Shown piece after piece: positions 1 to 8,534 of a DNA stretch of 43,332 nt. The DNA is from Suillus spraguei. Its lineage: Eukaryota > Basidiomycota > Agaricomycetes > Boletales > Suillaceae. The DNA lies in the NCBI GenBank assembly GCA_016800925.1, contig JABCPU010000521.1, positions 1 to 43,332 of the forward strand, in the 5' to 3' direction. The notes under the pieces were generated by a model, which saw nothing but the letters and a program-made list of their open reading frames with translations, was not told the DNA's origin and ran no database searches. The position numbers and the translations under genes were made by a program. Position 1 is the stretch's first letter. Every line of letters begins with the position of its first letter.

Positions 1-237
1 CGACACTGTGCCAAACAAATCCATGTGCTACTGTCCAGTAGCTGTAAAGTCGTACTGTGCTGTCCACACATGTAAAAGATGTACACAATCACAAAATATA
101 TTAAATCATGGAAACATGAATACAAATACTGCTGGTAGGCGCTAGTACTGGTAACAATGATGGATGCATGAACACTCGAGAAAATGATAGTCACAAGATA
201 CCAGTCCAAATCTAATCAAGCACCACCCGCATATGAC

Positions 238-706
238 TGTTACAATCATATGTGCCCCTCTTCATTTTCCTCTCGTCTTTACTTGTATATTACGTAACAC
301 ACATCTCGGACTCATATGCTCAACGCATCTGTACTATAGTTGCCTTCCTTCTTTGGATACGCACTTACGTTTTCACGTCTCACTTGGTCTGTGCACACAT
401 ATTGGCTTATTTAAGCACGCTGTATTACACTTGTGTACTTTACTTTAATCTTACTGGGTTTTACCTGGAATATCCTTCGCTCAGGCCTCCAACCTGAGTT
501 GTCTAAAATCATTTCTAAGTCTAAGCACTCCTAAGCCTTAGTCATTATTTTTGATCGTCTTTGAGTTGCGACTCTTAGGCTTGAACTTGTACTCGGAACC
601 CTCCATGTACTCCTCATCCTCGTTCTCTTTTGAACGTAGTAGAACTTCCCAGCAGACCAGCTGTGTCTTTTCACTGTCGCTGGTGACACCACCCCAGTTC
701 ATAACA
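238..706 (+). repeat. Solo LTR, family B, copy 1
   Basis: Begins TGTTACAATC and ends ATAACA, the termini of all family-B LTRs here. Internal landmarks shared with the other copies are a TTATTTAAGCACG TATA-like box, TTACTGGGTTTTACCTGG, and the terminal block with CTTTTCACTGTCGCTGGTGA. Flanks are ATGAC on the left and ATGAT on the right, a 5-bp target duplication with one C/T transition. No internal element sequence is attached, so it is a solo LTR left by recombination. Confidence 0.85.
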
Positions 707-804
707 ATGATGATGTTTGGATGTGTCCTTGTCATTGAGTTTGCAGGACTGCGTCCTGTGTGAATTTAATTAGTGAGGACTTCCATTTTGAAAAAAAAAC
801 CTTG

Positions 805-1980
805 TCATCCTTCTGCAGCCCATTCATGAAGCTGTTGTGTCAACTTAGGGCCGTGATAGTCGTCCTTCATGATGTTCTCAAGTTCAACAACCATCAAAGA
901 ATAGACAGAGGAGTAGTCTTTTGCAGTAAACTTTGGAAAATATTTGCCACTGCATTCTTGACTAGCCTGTTGTTATGATTGTACATATCCCTATTCATTC
1001 TTTCCTTTACGTGTCCTTTTTGCTTTGCTCTACTTTGTATATTACGTGACATAACTGTTTACTTGACTTATATGTTCAACATGTCTTCACTATGATTGCC
1101 TTCTGCTTCTGGATACACATTTACTTCTCACATCTCTCTTGGTCTGTGTGCACATATTGGTTTATTTAAGCATGCTGTATTACACCTGCATTTGCTACTT
1201 TAATCTTACTGGGTTTTACCTGGAATATCCTTCACTTAGGCCTCCAACCTAAGTTGTCTGAATTGTCTCTAAGTCTAAGCACTCCTTAGCCTTAGTCTCT
1301 ATTCTTGATTGTCTCGAGTTGCAACTCTTGATCATACTTGGATTGCTCCTTGTACACTCTGTCCTCATTCTCATCTGAATGCAGTAGTTCATAACACCCA
1401 TTAAAGACATAGTTGTACTAAAAATTTGGTGTCAGTGCATTATCAGTAGCATGGAATATTGAAGAAGTACCGCAGCACAAACCAAAGCCAAAGAGTGCAA
1501 GGGTAACTTCTCTTTGAAGATGTCAGGTTTCCTGTGAGCGATATGATAAGAACCAGTGTAGAAGAAAGTGATGGCAGCTGTGTGGAGTGCAGGATGAGCC
1601 GCATTGTTGGTTCTTCCAAGATCATCCAGGCTGTTGCAAAGAAACAAAGACTTGTGCAACAGTTGTGTGGCAGCATTCCTGATCCAGGCAGTGTGAGCTT
1701 GAGGAGGTATTTCAGGTGGGGGGTCAGGTTATACATGGAAGGTGCAGTGCTGATGGTTGTCTTCTTGAGGTTGGACCGCCAGGTTGATATACCTAGTTGA
1801 CCTTGTGAGTGAGATATCTTGAGAAAATAAAAACATACCCGCTTCGACCTCATTACCCACTTCAAGCCATTCTACAAGTGATGTTGTGAGTGCTTCAGTG
1901 ACTGAAAGGGGCAAATCCTTGACGGAGTCCAGGAATGCATTCTCAATCACATGCTGAATACGATGTGACAGACAAACTCA
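805..1980 (-). pseudogene. DUF6532-like basidiomycete protein, decayed
   Basis: Read on the minus strand. About 1968-1816 encodes a helix-rich segment containing QHVIENAFLDSVKDLP. A GTATGT...CTAG intron of about 50 nt follows, then STWRSNLKKT, then (after a frameshift near 1730) the block HPALHTAAITFFYTGSYHIA and DIFKEKLPLHSLALVCAA. Another intron with a TTTTTAG acceptor leads to YNYVFNG. LTR-B copy 2 interrupts the gene there. Coding resumes beyond it as LVKN and KDYSSVYSLMVVELENIMKD, ending at a TGA at 805-807. The HPAL..FFYTGS, DIF.E.PL..LALV and C-terminal K.YS.VY order is that of fungal DUF6532 proteins (function unknown). Frameshifts and an upstream in-frame TGA make it a pseudogene. 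The 5' part is not identified. The assignment is from memory of the family. Confidence 0.55.
971..1396 (+). repeat. Solo LTR, family B, copy 2 (internally deleted)
   Basis: Starts TGTTATGATTGTACAT and ends TTCATAACA. The block around CAGCAGACC and CTGTCGCTGGTGA, present in other copies, is deleted near 1387. Flanks are CCTGT (966-970) and CCCAT (1397-1401), which differ by one C/T and one A/G; a common ancestor CCCGT with CpG deamination on either strand explains both. It lies inside the DUF6532-like gene, and the coding frame resumes on the other side. Confidence 0.75.
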
Positions 1981-2310
1981 GGCTGGGCTTGAAAAGGTAG
2001 TTTTTGTATGGTGTCTCTTACTTGGACTTTCCTTACCTTAGGTTCGCACTTTTGATGATTACATAAGCACTTTACCTTTCACTCCTTTGCACCACCAAGG
2101 ATTCTACTTAGTTCCAGTACTGATAGCTCCTCATTTGTTTGAGTTCTTGTGTAGCTTTCCTCTTTGCAGCTTTTCTAGTTTGGCAGCTTTCATAGCTCAC
2201 TAGTTAGCTCCTGGATACCTAGTTTTCTGAAGTGAGCATTACCACTGTTTTTGACTGTTTTCTCTCTCCTTCCCTTGAGTTTTGGCTAGTTAGAAGTCCT
2301 TTGGGCTGAA
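1981..2310. other. Unassigned sequence upstream of the DUF6532-like pseudogene
   Basis: AT-rich stretch between the DUF6532-like remnant and LTR-A copy 1. The minus strand has short lysine- and glutamine-rich reading frames that might be the decayed 5' part of that gene, but no conserved motif or convincing splice pair was found. Confidence 0.3.
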
Positions 2311-3678
2311 TGTTAGCGACTTGGCTAGGCGCTAAGGAACTTGAGTGGTGTCTGCAACGGGCGCTCTATCAAGAGCGGCGGCCCGTGCATATTGGTCTCC
2401 TAGCGTGGAGTGTGCTAGTTGCATTGGTCGGAGGTGGGCGCTATGTGCTGTCTCACGACCTACATCACAGAGACGAGGTTCTTGATGACGATCAAAGACG
2501 TAGAAGCAATGAGCTTCTATGAAGTTTGAATAAAGACGATAAGCTTATGAAAAGCTTATCAAAAGGAAGTTCAGGGTCGAAGATCAAGTAGATTCAAGTT
2601 AAAGAAGTACAAAGGCTATCTGTGCGTATTTATACGTAAGATTGAAGCAGAGCATGAATATGTTACGAACTGGGGTGGCGTCACCAGCGACAGTGAAAAG
2701 ACACAGACGGTCTGCTGGGAAGTTCTTACAATGTCCAAAAGAGGACAAGGTGAAAGTACAAGGAACGCGTTCCGAGTACGATCAAGGGTTCGGCCTCAAA
2801 GACAAGTCTAAGAGGTTCTACAAGAATAGAGACTAAGACTAAGGAGTGCTTAGACTTAGAGACGATTCAAGACGACTTAGGTTGGAGACCTAAGCGAAGG
2901 ATATTCCAGGTAAAACCCAGTAAGATTAAAGTAAAGAATCTACTACAAGTACAACGTGCTTAAATAGACCAATATGTGTGCACGGACCAAGAGAGGTGTG
3001 AGAATGTAAGTGCGTATCCAAATAAGGAAGGCAACTATAGTACAAATGCGTTGAGCATATGAGTCAGAGTCATGTGACATAATATACAAGTAAGGAAACA
3101 AAGGAGAATGAATAGGGGCATGTACGATTGTAACAGAATACGTAAGTATTGCTGAATTAAGTATGAAGGCAGATAACCAATAAGGGGATGCATGCTCGTA
3201 AACGAGTCAGAGGCATATCAACCAATGAGAATGCGCATGTGTGCGAAGGAGTCATCAGTGCGGAGCCAAAGGTATAGAGGGTACGAGCCAATGAGGCAAC
3301 GCATGAGTCAAGAAAGGTAAACGGTAAAAGGATAAAGCATAACATGATACCAAGACGTCCTTGAAGGTAGACAGGGGGTCCCCGTGAACCGAGTGAGTGT
3401 GCGTGTTGAAGCGCAAGGTAATGCAACGAGCGCAGAGGAGGCGCTTGAAGCATGTGAAGTGGGAGAGGCATGTATAAGCGTGGAGGAGGTAGAAGGTGCG
3501 CGAAGAGGGCGTGTTCAGCAATGATGGAGGAGATGAGCATAGGCGAGGTAGAGAGTGATGATGGCAAGCCAGACGAGGTAGCGGAGGATGAAGATGGAGG
3601 CCTCATCAGGACGAGAGTAGATGGCGATGCATAGGAGGAAAAATGATAGTAGGGGCGCAAGAAGGTGTTCTTGTAACA
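2311..3678 (-). repeat. Solo LTR, family A, copy 1, split by LTR-B copy 3
   Basis: Minus-strand copy of the Gypsy-A LTR: the plus strand starts TGTTAGCGACTTGGCTAGG and ends GGTGTTCTTGTAACA. LTR-B copy 3 interrupts it at 2661-3135, and the LTR sequence resumes after the duplicated GAATA. The outer target duplication is perfect: CTGAA at 2306-2310 and 3679-3683. Without the insertion the LTR is about 890 bp, the same as the LTRs of the full-length element. Confidence 0.9.
2661..3135 (-). repeat. Solo LTR, family B, copy 3 (nested in LTR-A copy 1)
   Basis: 475 bp, starting TGTTACGAACTGGGGTGGCG and ending GATTGTAACA on the plus strand, so the LTR is on the minus strand. It has a perfect 5-bp target duplication, GAATA at 2656-2660 and 3136-3140. 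It interrupts LTR-A near the TACGTAAG box and is therefore younger than that LTR-A copy. Confidence 0.92.
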
Positions 3679-3949
3679 CTGAACATACTGTTCCCTGTGT
3701 TACAGTTGTACATGCCCCTATACATTTTCTCTTTACTTTACCTGTTACATGACTCATACTTATTTGTCTATGATGTGATTCATACATTTCAACATATCTG
3801 TACTATACTTGCCTTCCTCTTTAGGATATGCACTTACATTCTCACGAGCTCTTTGTCTGTGTGCACATATTGGCTTATTTAAGCAGTGTATTATGATTAT
3901 ATTCTCTACTTTAATCTTACTGGGTTTTACCTGGAATATTCTTCGCTTA

Positions 3950-4427
3950 TGTTACAGTTGTACGTGCCCCTATTCATTCTTTCCTTGCTTCCTTACTGGT
4001 ATATCATGTCACATGACTCTGACTCATATGCTCAACGCATCTGTACTATAGTTGCCTTCCTCATTTGGATACACACTTACTTTCCCATGCCTCTCTTGGT
4101 CCGTGCGCACATATTGGTCTATTTAAGCACGTTGTACTTGTAGTAGATTCTTTACTTTAATCTTACTGGGTTTTACCTGGAACTTCCTTCGCTTAGGTCT
4201 CCAACCTAAGTCGTCCTTGAATCGTCTCTAAGTCTAAGCACTCCTTAGCCTTAGTCTCTATTCTCGTAAGAACCTCTTGGACTTATCCTAGAGGCCAGAC
4301 CCTTGATCATACTCGGAACGCGTTCCTTGTACTTTCACCTTGTCCTCTTTTGGGCATTGTAAGAAGCTCCCAGCAGACCGTCTGTGTCTTTTCACTGTTG
4401 CTGGTGACGTCACCCCAGTTCGTAACA
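3950..4427 (+). repeat. Solo LTR, family B, copy 5 (inserted in LTR-B copy 4)
   Basis: 478 bp, TGTTACAGTTGTACGTG to CAGTTCGTAACA. The target duplication is perfect: GCTTA at 3945-3949 and 4428-4432. The target lies inside another copy of the same LTR, and the GCTTAGG...CCAACC sequence of that copy continues after the duplication. Confidence 0.92.
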
Positions 4428-4445
4428 GCTTAGGCCTCCAACCTA

Positions 4446-6061
4446 CAGTGGCTCAAAAAACTGTCCGCATGTTTTGACATTTTTCACTATCTATGATATT
4501 GTGTGAGAATGAACAAATTCCTCAAGGACATACTTATACCACATTGTAGTATGGCTTCAGGGCTTTTATTTGAGCCCTACACCGTGGGAATCGGCGGAGA
4601 TATGGTGGAGATATAAGGCTTATAAAATGATGACTCATGTGGACAGTTTTTTGAGTGTATATTAAAACTATATAAATCATTATTTATGACACCATAAAAA
4701 TCATGCCACTATTATATAAATTATAAAGTGGTGTCATTATGTTATTTTATGACTATATCTAACTATATTAACCAGAATATCTCATGTATCATAGTCATAA
4801 TCACCATGAAAGCCATCTCCTCTGCTCAAAGAGATAATATCCTCTCTCTGTCTTATGCTGGCCTCTCTGCTCGCCAAATTTCCTCTAGAACTGGAGTATG
4901 CAAGTCCACTGTGGCCAAGTTCATCAAAGAAAGCCACCCAGACAAGGAAAACTCTTGTGGAGGACGTCCATCCAAGCTTACCTCTACTGACAAAAGGGCT
5001 ATTATCCAACATATCACTACAGGAAAGGCTGATAATGCTGTCCAAGCCACCCATTATATCAATTCCACCATCACTACCCCTGTCTCTTCACAAACTGTGA
5101 GGAATGTTCTCAAGGCAGCTCATCTCAAGGCAGTAACAAAGAAGAAAAAGCCTCTTCTCTCCATCAAACATAGGCAGAGAAGACTAGCCTTTGCCTTAGC
5201 TCATCAACACTGGACTGTAGAGGACTGGAAGCGTGTTATATGGTCAGATGAGACCAAAATCAATAGGATTGGGTCAGATGGGAAGGTGTATGTATGGAAA
5301 AAGAAGGGAGATGGCCTAACAGACAGAGAGGTTAATGGGACTGTCAAGTTTGGAGGAGGTTCTTTAATGGTATGGGGCTGTATGGGATGGAATGGTGTGG
5401 GAATGCTTGCTGAGGTTGAGGGGAAGATGAATGCTGAGCAGTATGTGGACATTTTAAATGACCACTTGCTGCCTAGCTTGGCAGAATCAGGGATTGATGA
5501 AGAAGATATCATTTCCAACAGGATAATGATCCCAAGCACACATCCAGAAGAGCTAGGGAATGGTTTGAAGAACATAACATCAATGTTCTTGACTGGCCAG
5601 CACAGTCTCCTGATGTCAATGTCATTGAACATCTCTGGGGAACACTCAAGAAAAAGCTTCAAGCCTATGAAAACCCCCCTAAAGGAGTATGGGAGCTTTG
5701 GGAGAGAGTAGCAGTGGAATGGGGGAAGATCACAGCTGAGGATTGCCAGAAATTAATTGAGAGTATGCCTAGAAGGATAGAGGCAGTAATTAAAGCCAAG
5801 GGAGGTCATACAAAATACTAGAATACCTGGTTATTACTGTAAAATACTTGAGTCAAAAAACTGTCTGCATGAGTCACCATTTTGTGAGCCTTGTATCTCC
5901 ACCATATCTCCACCGATTCCCACGGTGTAGGGCTCAAATGAAAGCCCTGAAGCCATACTACAATGTGGTATAAGCATGTTTTTGAGGCATTTGTTTGTTC
6001 TCACACAATATTATAGATAGTGAAAAATGCCAAAACATGCGGACAGTTTTTTGAGCCACTG
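4446..6061 (+). mobile_element. Tc1/mariner transposon with long compound terminal inverted repeats
   Basis: 1616-bp element flanked by TA (4444-4445 and 6062-6063), the Tc1/mariner target duplication. The ends are CAGTGGCTCAAAAAACTG and its reverse complement. The terminal inverted repeats are about 215 bp (4446-4659 and 5846-6061) and share the internal blocks CCCTACACCGTGGGAATCGG and ATATGGTGGAGATA. Each repeat also carries a second copy of the CTCAAAAAACTG motif at its inner edge, in the opposite orientation and next to a TA. The element holds one transposase gene with a frameshift and is therefore probably non-autonomous now. It sits in LTR-B copy 4, whose sequence joins perfectly when the element and one TA are removed. 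Confidence 0.93.
4806..5821 (+). pseudogene. Tc1/mariner transposase, DD34E, single-nucleotide frameshift
   Basis: Cut-and-paste DNA transposase. From the ATG at 4806 the N-terminus has a helix-turn-helix pair (SAGLSARQISSRTGVCKSTV region; a GGRPSKL hinge precedes the second), matching paired-like binding domains. The catalytic domain has VIWSDETK (first Asp) and GGGSLMVWGCM. The frame then shifts at a T run (5512-5514), where one T appears to be missing. In the following frame come the QQDNDPKH motif (second Asp) and SPDVNVIEHLW (Glu), with 34 residues between Asp and Glu, that is DD34E. The stop is at 5819-5821. With one base restored the length would be 338 aa, normal for Tc1 transposases. 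I preferred the internal ATG at 4806 to one at 4728 because homology-like sequence starts there. As it stands the frame ends early at 5711 and would lose two of the three catalytic residues. Confidence 0.92.
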
Positions 6062-6450
6062 TAAGTCATTTGAATCATCTCTAAGTCTAAGCACTCCTTA
6101 GCCTTAGTCTCTATTCCTGATTGTCTTGAGTTGTGACTTTCGACAAACCTTTGATCATACTTGGAATCATTCCTTGTATGCTCCGTCCTCATTCTTATCT
6201 GAATGCAGTAGAACTCCCCAGCAGACCATCTGTGTCTTTTCACTGTCGCTGGTGATGCCACCCCAGTTTGTAACAATGTTTGAAGAATTTGGTACTGTTG
6301 CTAGTCCCCCTTCTCCACTTGTCAACTGCACAATAATAATCATGCTGTTAAGATCGTACTCAAGGGAGGGTCAGACCAGAAGGGCTTGGCCTCAGCTCAT
6401 GTGCTGTGCCCCTTTGCCGAGTATGGTGCCCTTCATTTCTATAGGGTCAC

Positions 6451-7333
6451 TGTTACAAGAACACCTTCTTGCGCCCCTACTATCATTTTTCCTCCTATGC
6501 ATCGCCATCTACTCTCATCCCAACAAGGCCTCCATCCTTGTCCTCTGCTACCTCGTCTGGCTTGCCATCGTCACTCCGTACCTCGCCTATGCTCGTCTCC
6601 TCCATCGCCACTGAACACGCCCTCTTCGTGCGCCTTCTACCTCCTCCACGCCTACACCCGCCTCTCTCACTTTGCATGCTTCAAGCGCCTCCTCTGTGCT
6701 CGTCGCATTACCCTGCGCTTCAACATGTGCACTCACTCGGTTTATGGGAACCCCCTATCTACCTTCAAGGATGTCTTGGTATCATGTTATGCTTTATCCT
6801 TTTACCGTTTACCTTTCTTGACTCGTGCATTGCCTCATTGGCTCATACCCTTTATACCTTTGGCTCCGCACTTATGACTCCTTCGCACACATACGCATTC
6901 TCATTGGTTGATATGCCTCTGACTCGTTCACAAGCATGTGTCCTCTTATTGGCTATCTGACTTCATACTTAATCCAGCGATACTTACGTATTGCGCTCCG
7001 CTTCAATCTTACGTATAAATACACGCAGATAGCCTTTGTACTTCTTTAACTTGAATCTACTTGATCTTAACCCTGAACTTCCTTTCGATAAGCTTTTCAT
7101 AAGCTTATCGTCTATATTTAACTTCATAGAAGCTCATCGCTTCTACGTCTTTGATTGTCGTCAAGAACCTCGTCCCTGTGACATAGGTCGTGAGACAGCG
7201 CATAGCGCCCACCTCCGACCAATGCAACTAGCGCACTCCGCGCTAGGGACGATATGCGCAGGCCGCCGCTCTTGATAGAGCGCCCGTCGCAGACACCACT
7301 CAAGTTCATTAGTGCCTAGCTAGGTCGCTAACA
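6451..7333 (+). repeat. 5' LTR of Gypsy-A
   Basis: 883 bp, TGTTACAAGAACACC to GGTCGCTAACA. A TATAAATACACGC box at about 7013 followed by CAGATAGCC is the likely promoter. The segment TCGATAAGCTTTTCATAAGC forms a hairpin near 7084-7110. I see no recognisable tRNA primer-binding site directly downstream (AAAGATTCAAGTTACC), so the priming mechanism is open. Confidence 0.93.
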
Positions 7334-7588
7334 AAAGATTCAAGTTACCTTTACCGCTACACTGCCCAGCTAGCTGAGACAGGACACTTGACCCCAAACC
7401 CTGAACCCTGACAAGAGGATGCTGAATTAAGCCCCTTGAGGAACGCGCGCACCAACGTCGCCTTCCTACCCCCGCTGCTGAAGCAAGACAGCTCAGAACT
7501 GCGCACCCCGAACCCAGAACAACATCATGTCTGGCTCCACAACAATGACTCCCGTTGCTAAACAATTGGACCCGAACTTAAGGCAGGA

Positions 7589-8518
7589 ATGCCCTCTAAG
7601 TTCGACGGTGACCCAACCGACACCATGTGTTGGTTATACACCGTGATGACCTACCTCGGGTTGAACAGAACGCTCTACCCCTCCACGAACACTGGGTTTG
7701 CATCACCCTCTCCTACATGACAGAAGGCACGGCTTGTGCCTGGGCACTCAACACCTATGCCATGGCCTATGAGACCAACCCTCCCCAGTTCGGCAAATGG
7801 GAAGACTTTGTAAAGGACTTCAAGAGCGCCTTCAACCCCCACGATGAGAAGGTTGATGCTATGGCGAAGATCGCCAAGGTCCAACACACCAGCACTCTTA
7901 CGGACTACATCGCAGAGTTCAAGACTCTGACGATGCGCACAAGCATCAAGGAAAGCTTGGTCCTCATCTACTTCTTCGAAGCCAGACTCAAGGAACCCCT
8001 CCGCTGTGCCATCTGTCAGATGGAAATCATCCCCACCACCATCGACAAATACTACTCTGCCACCGTCAAGTTGAATGCCAACTATGAATGTGGAGTGGCC
8101 ATGCGCAACATAGTTGCCAAGAACCACTCCCACTACAAGCCCTCATTCCAGAGGCTGAACACGCTAAATCGACCCCAATGCCATGGACGTCGACATGACC
8201 GCCAAGAGTGCGAGAAATATATGAAGGATGGCCTCTGCTTCAAATGTGGGAAGCGCGGCCACCACGCCGGTGACGCCGCCTTCCACCCGAAGGTCTGACA
8301 CGGAGATGATGACAAGAAAGGAAAGAATTCGGTAAGGGACAAAGTCCCTGATAATGAAGATTCTGATGAAGACACTTCCGATATGGAAGTCGAAAGGGTC
8401 AAAGCTAGAAAGCTTGCCCTAAGGAAGACCAAGATGCCTAAGGGCGCACAGACTCCGAAGAAGACTAAAAAGACTCCGGCCGAGTCTTCGAAAGAGGACA
8501 AGATGAAGGATTTTTAGA
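7589..8518 (+). pseudogene. gag: Gag of Gypsy-A (capsid and zinc knuckle), broken
   Basis: Structural protein of the retrotransposon particle. MPSKFDGDPTD and WLYTVMTYLGLNR at 7589-7680 match the start of a Gypsy gag domain. The frame shifts near 7690 and continues with ITLSYMTEGTACAWAL and WEDFVKDFKSAFNP, the typical retrotransposon gag core. A zinc knuckle follows at about 8240-8280 (CFKCGKRGHHAGD), but its fourth ligand is missing: alanine stands where cysteine is expected. A TGA at 8296-8298 (CGA to TGA type) then stops the frame, and the same frame stays open to TAG 8516-8518 through a basic and acidic tail. An earlier ATG at 7527 is in another frame and may be the original start before a further frameshift. 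Confidence 0.85.
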
Positions 8519-8534
8519 TAGGAGTACTGTAGCA

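Larger units (their letters stand above)
3698..6275 (+). repeat. Solo LTR, family B, copy 4, split by LTR-B copy 5 and a Tc1/mariner element
   Basis: Starts TGTTACAGTTGTACATG and runs to CTTCGCTTA at 3949. Copy 5 interrupts it, it resumes at GGCCTCCAACCTA (to 4445), is interrupted again by the Tc1/mariner element, then resumes at TAAGTCATTTGAATC (6062) and ends CCCAGTTTGTAACA at 6275. Joined together the three pieces make one LTR-B of ordinary length. I see no target duplication at its outer ends (CCCTG versus ATGTT), so one end may have been altered by recombination. Confidence 0.8.

Noticed and set aside
233..497. Overlapping short frames within LTR-B copies
   Set aside because: They are repeat translations that differ in start and end between copies and have no recognisable motif.
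3684..3697. Target duplication for LTR-B copy 4
   Set aside because: CCCTG on the left and ATGTT on the right do not match even allowing transitions, so no duplication is claimed.
4782..5662. Minus-strand frames opposite the Tc1 transposase
   Set aside because: They are antisense shadows of a well-supported coding region.
6469..6960. A frame of about 160-167 codons open in most LTR-A copies (also at 3157-3660, 13875-14366, 14831-15331, 39290-39772)
   Set aside because: It lacks an ATG at the start, is pyrimidine-rich on the sense strand (which removes stop codons by composition), and a second frame of the same copies is open for a similar length. This looks like a composition effect of the LTR, not a gene.
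7334..7360. Primer-binding site after the 5' LTR of Gypsy-A
   Set aside because: AAAGATTCAAGTTACC does not match a tRNA 3' end I can identify, and I could not show self-priming by complementarity. Left unassigned.
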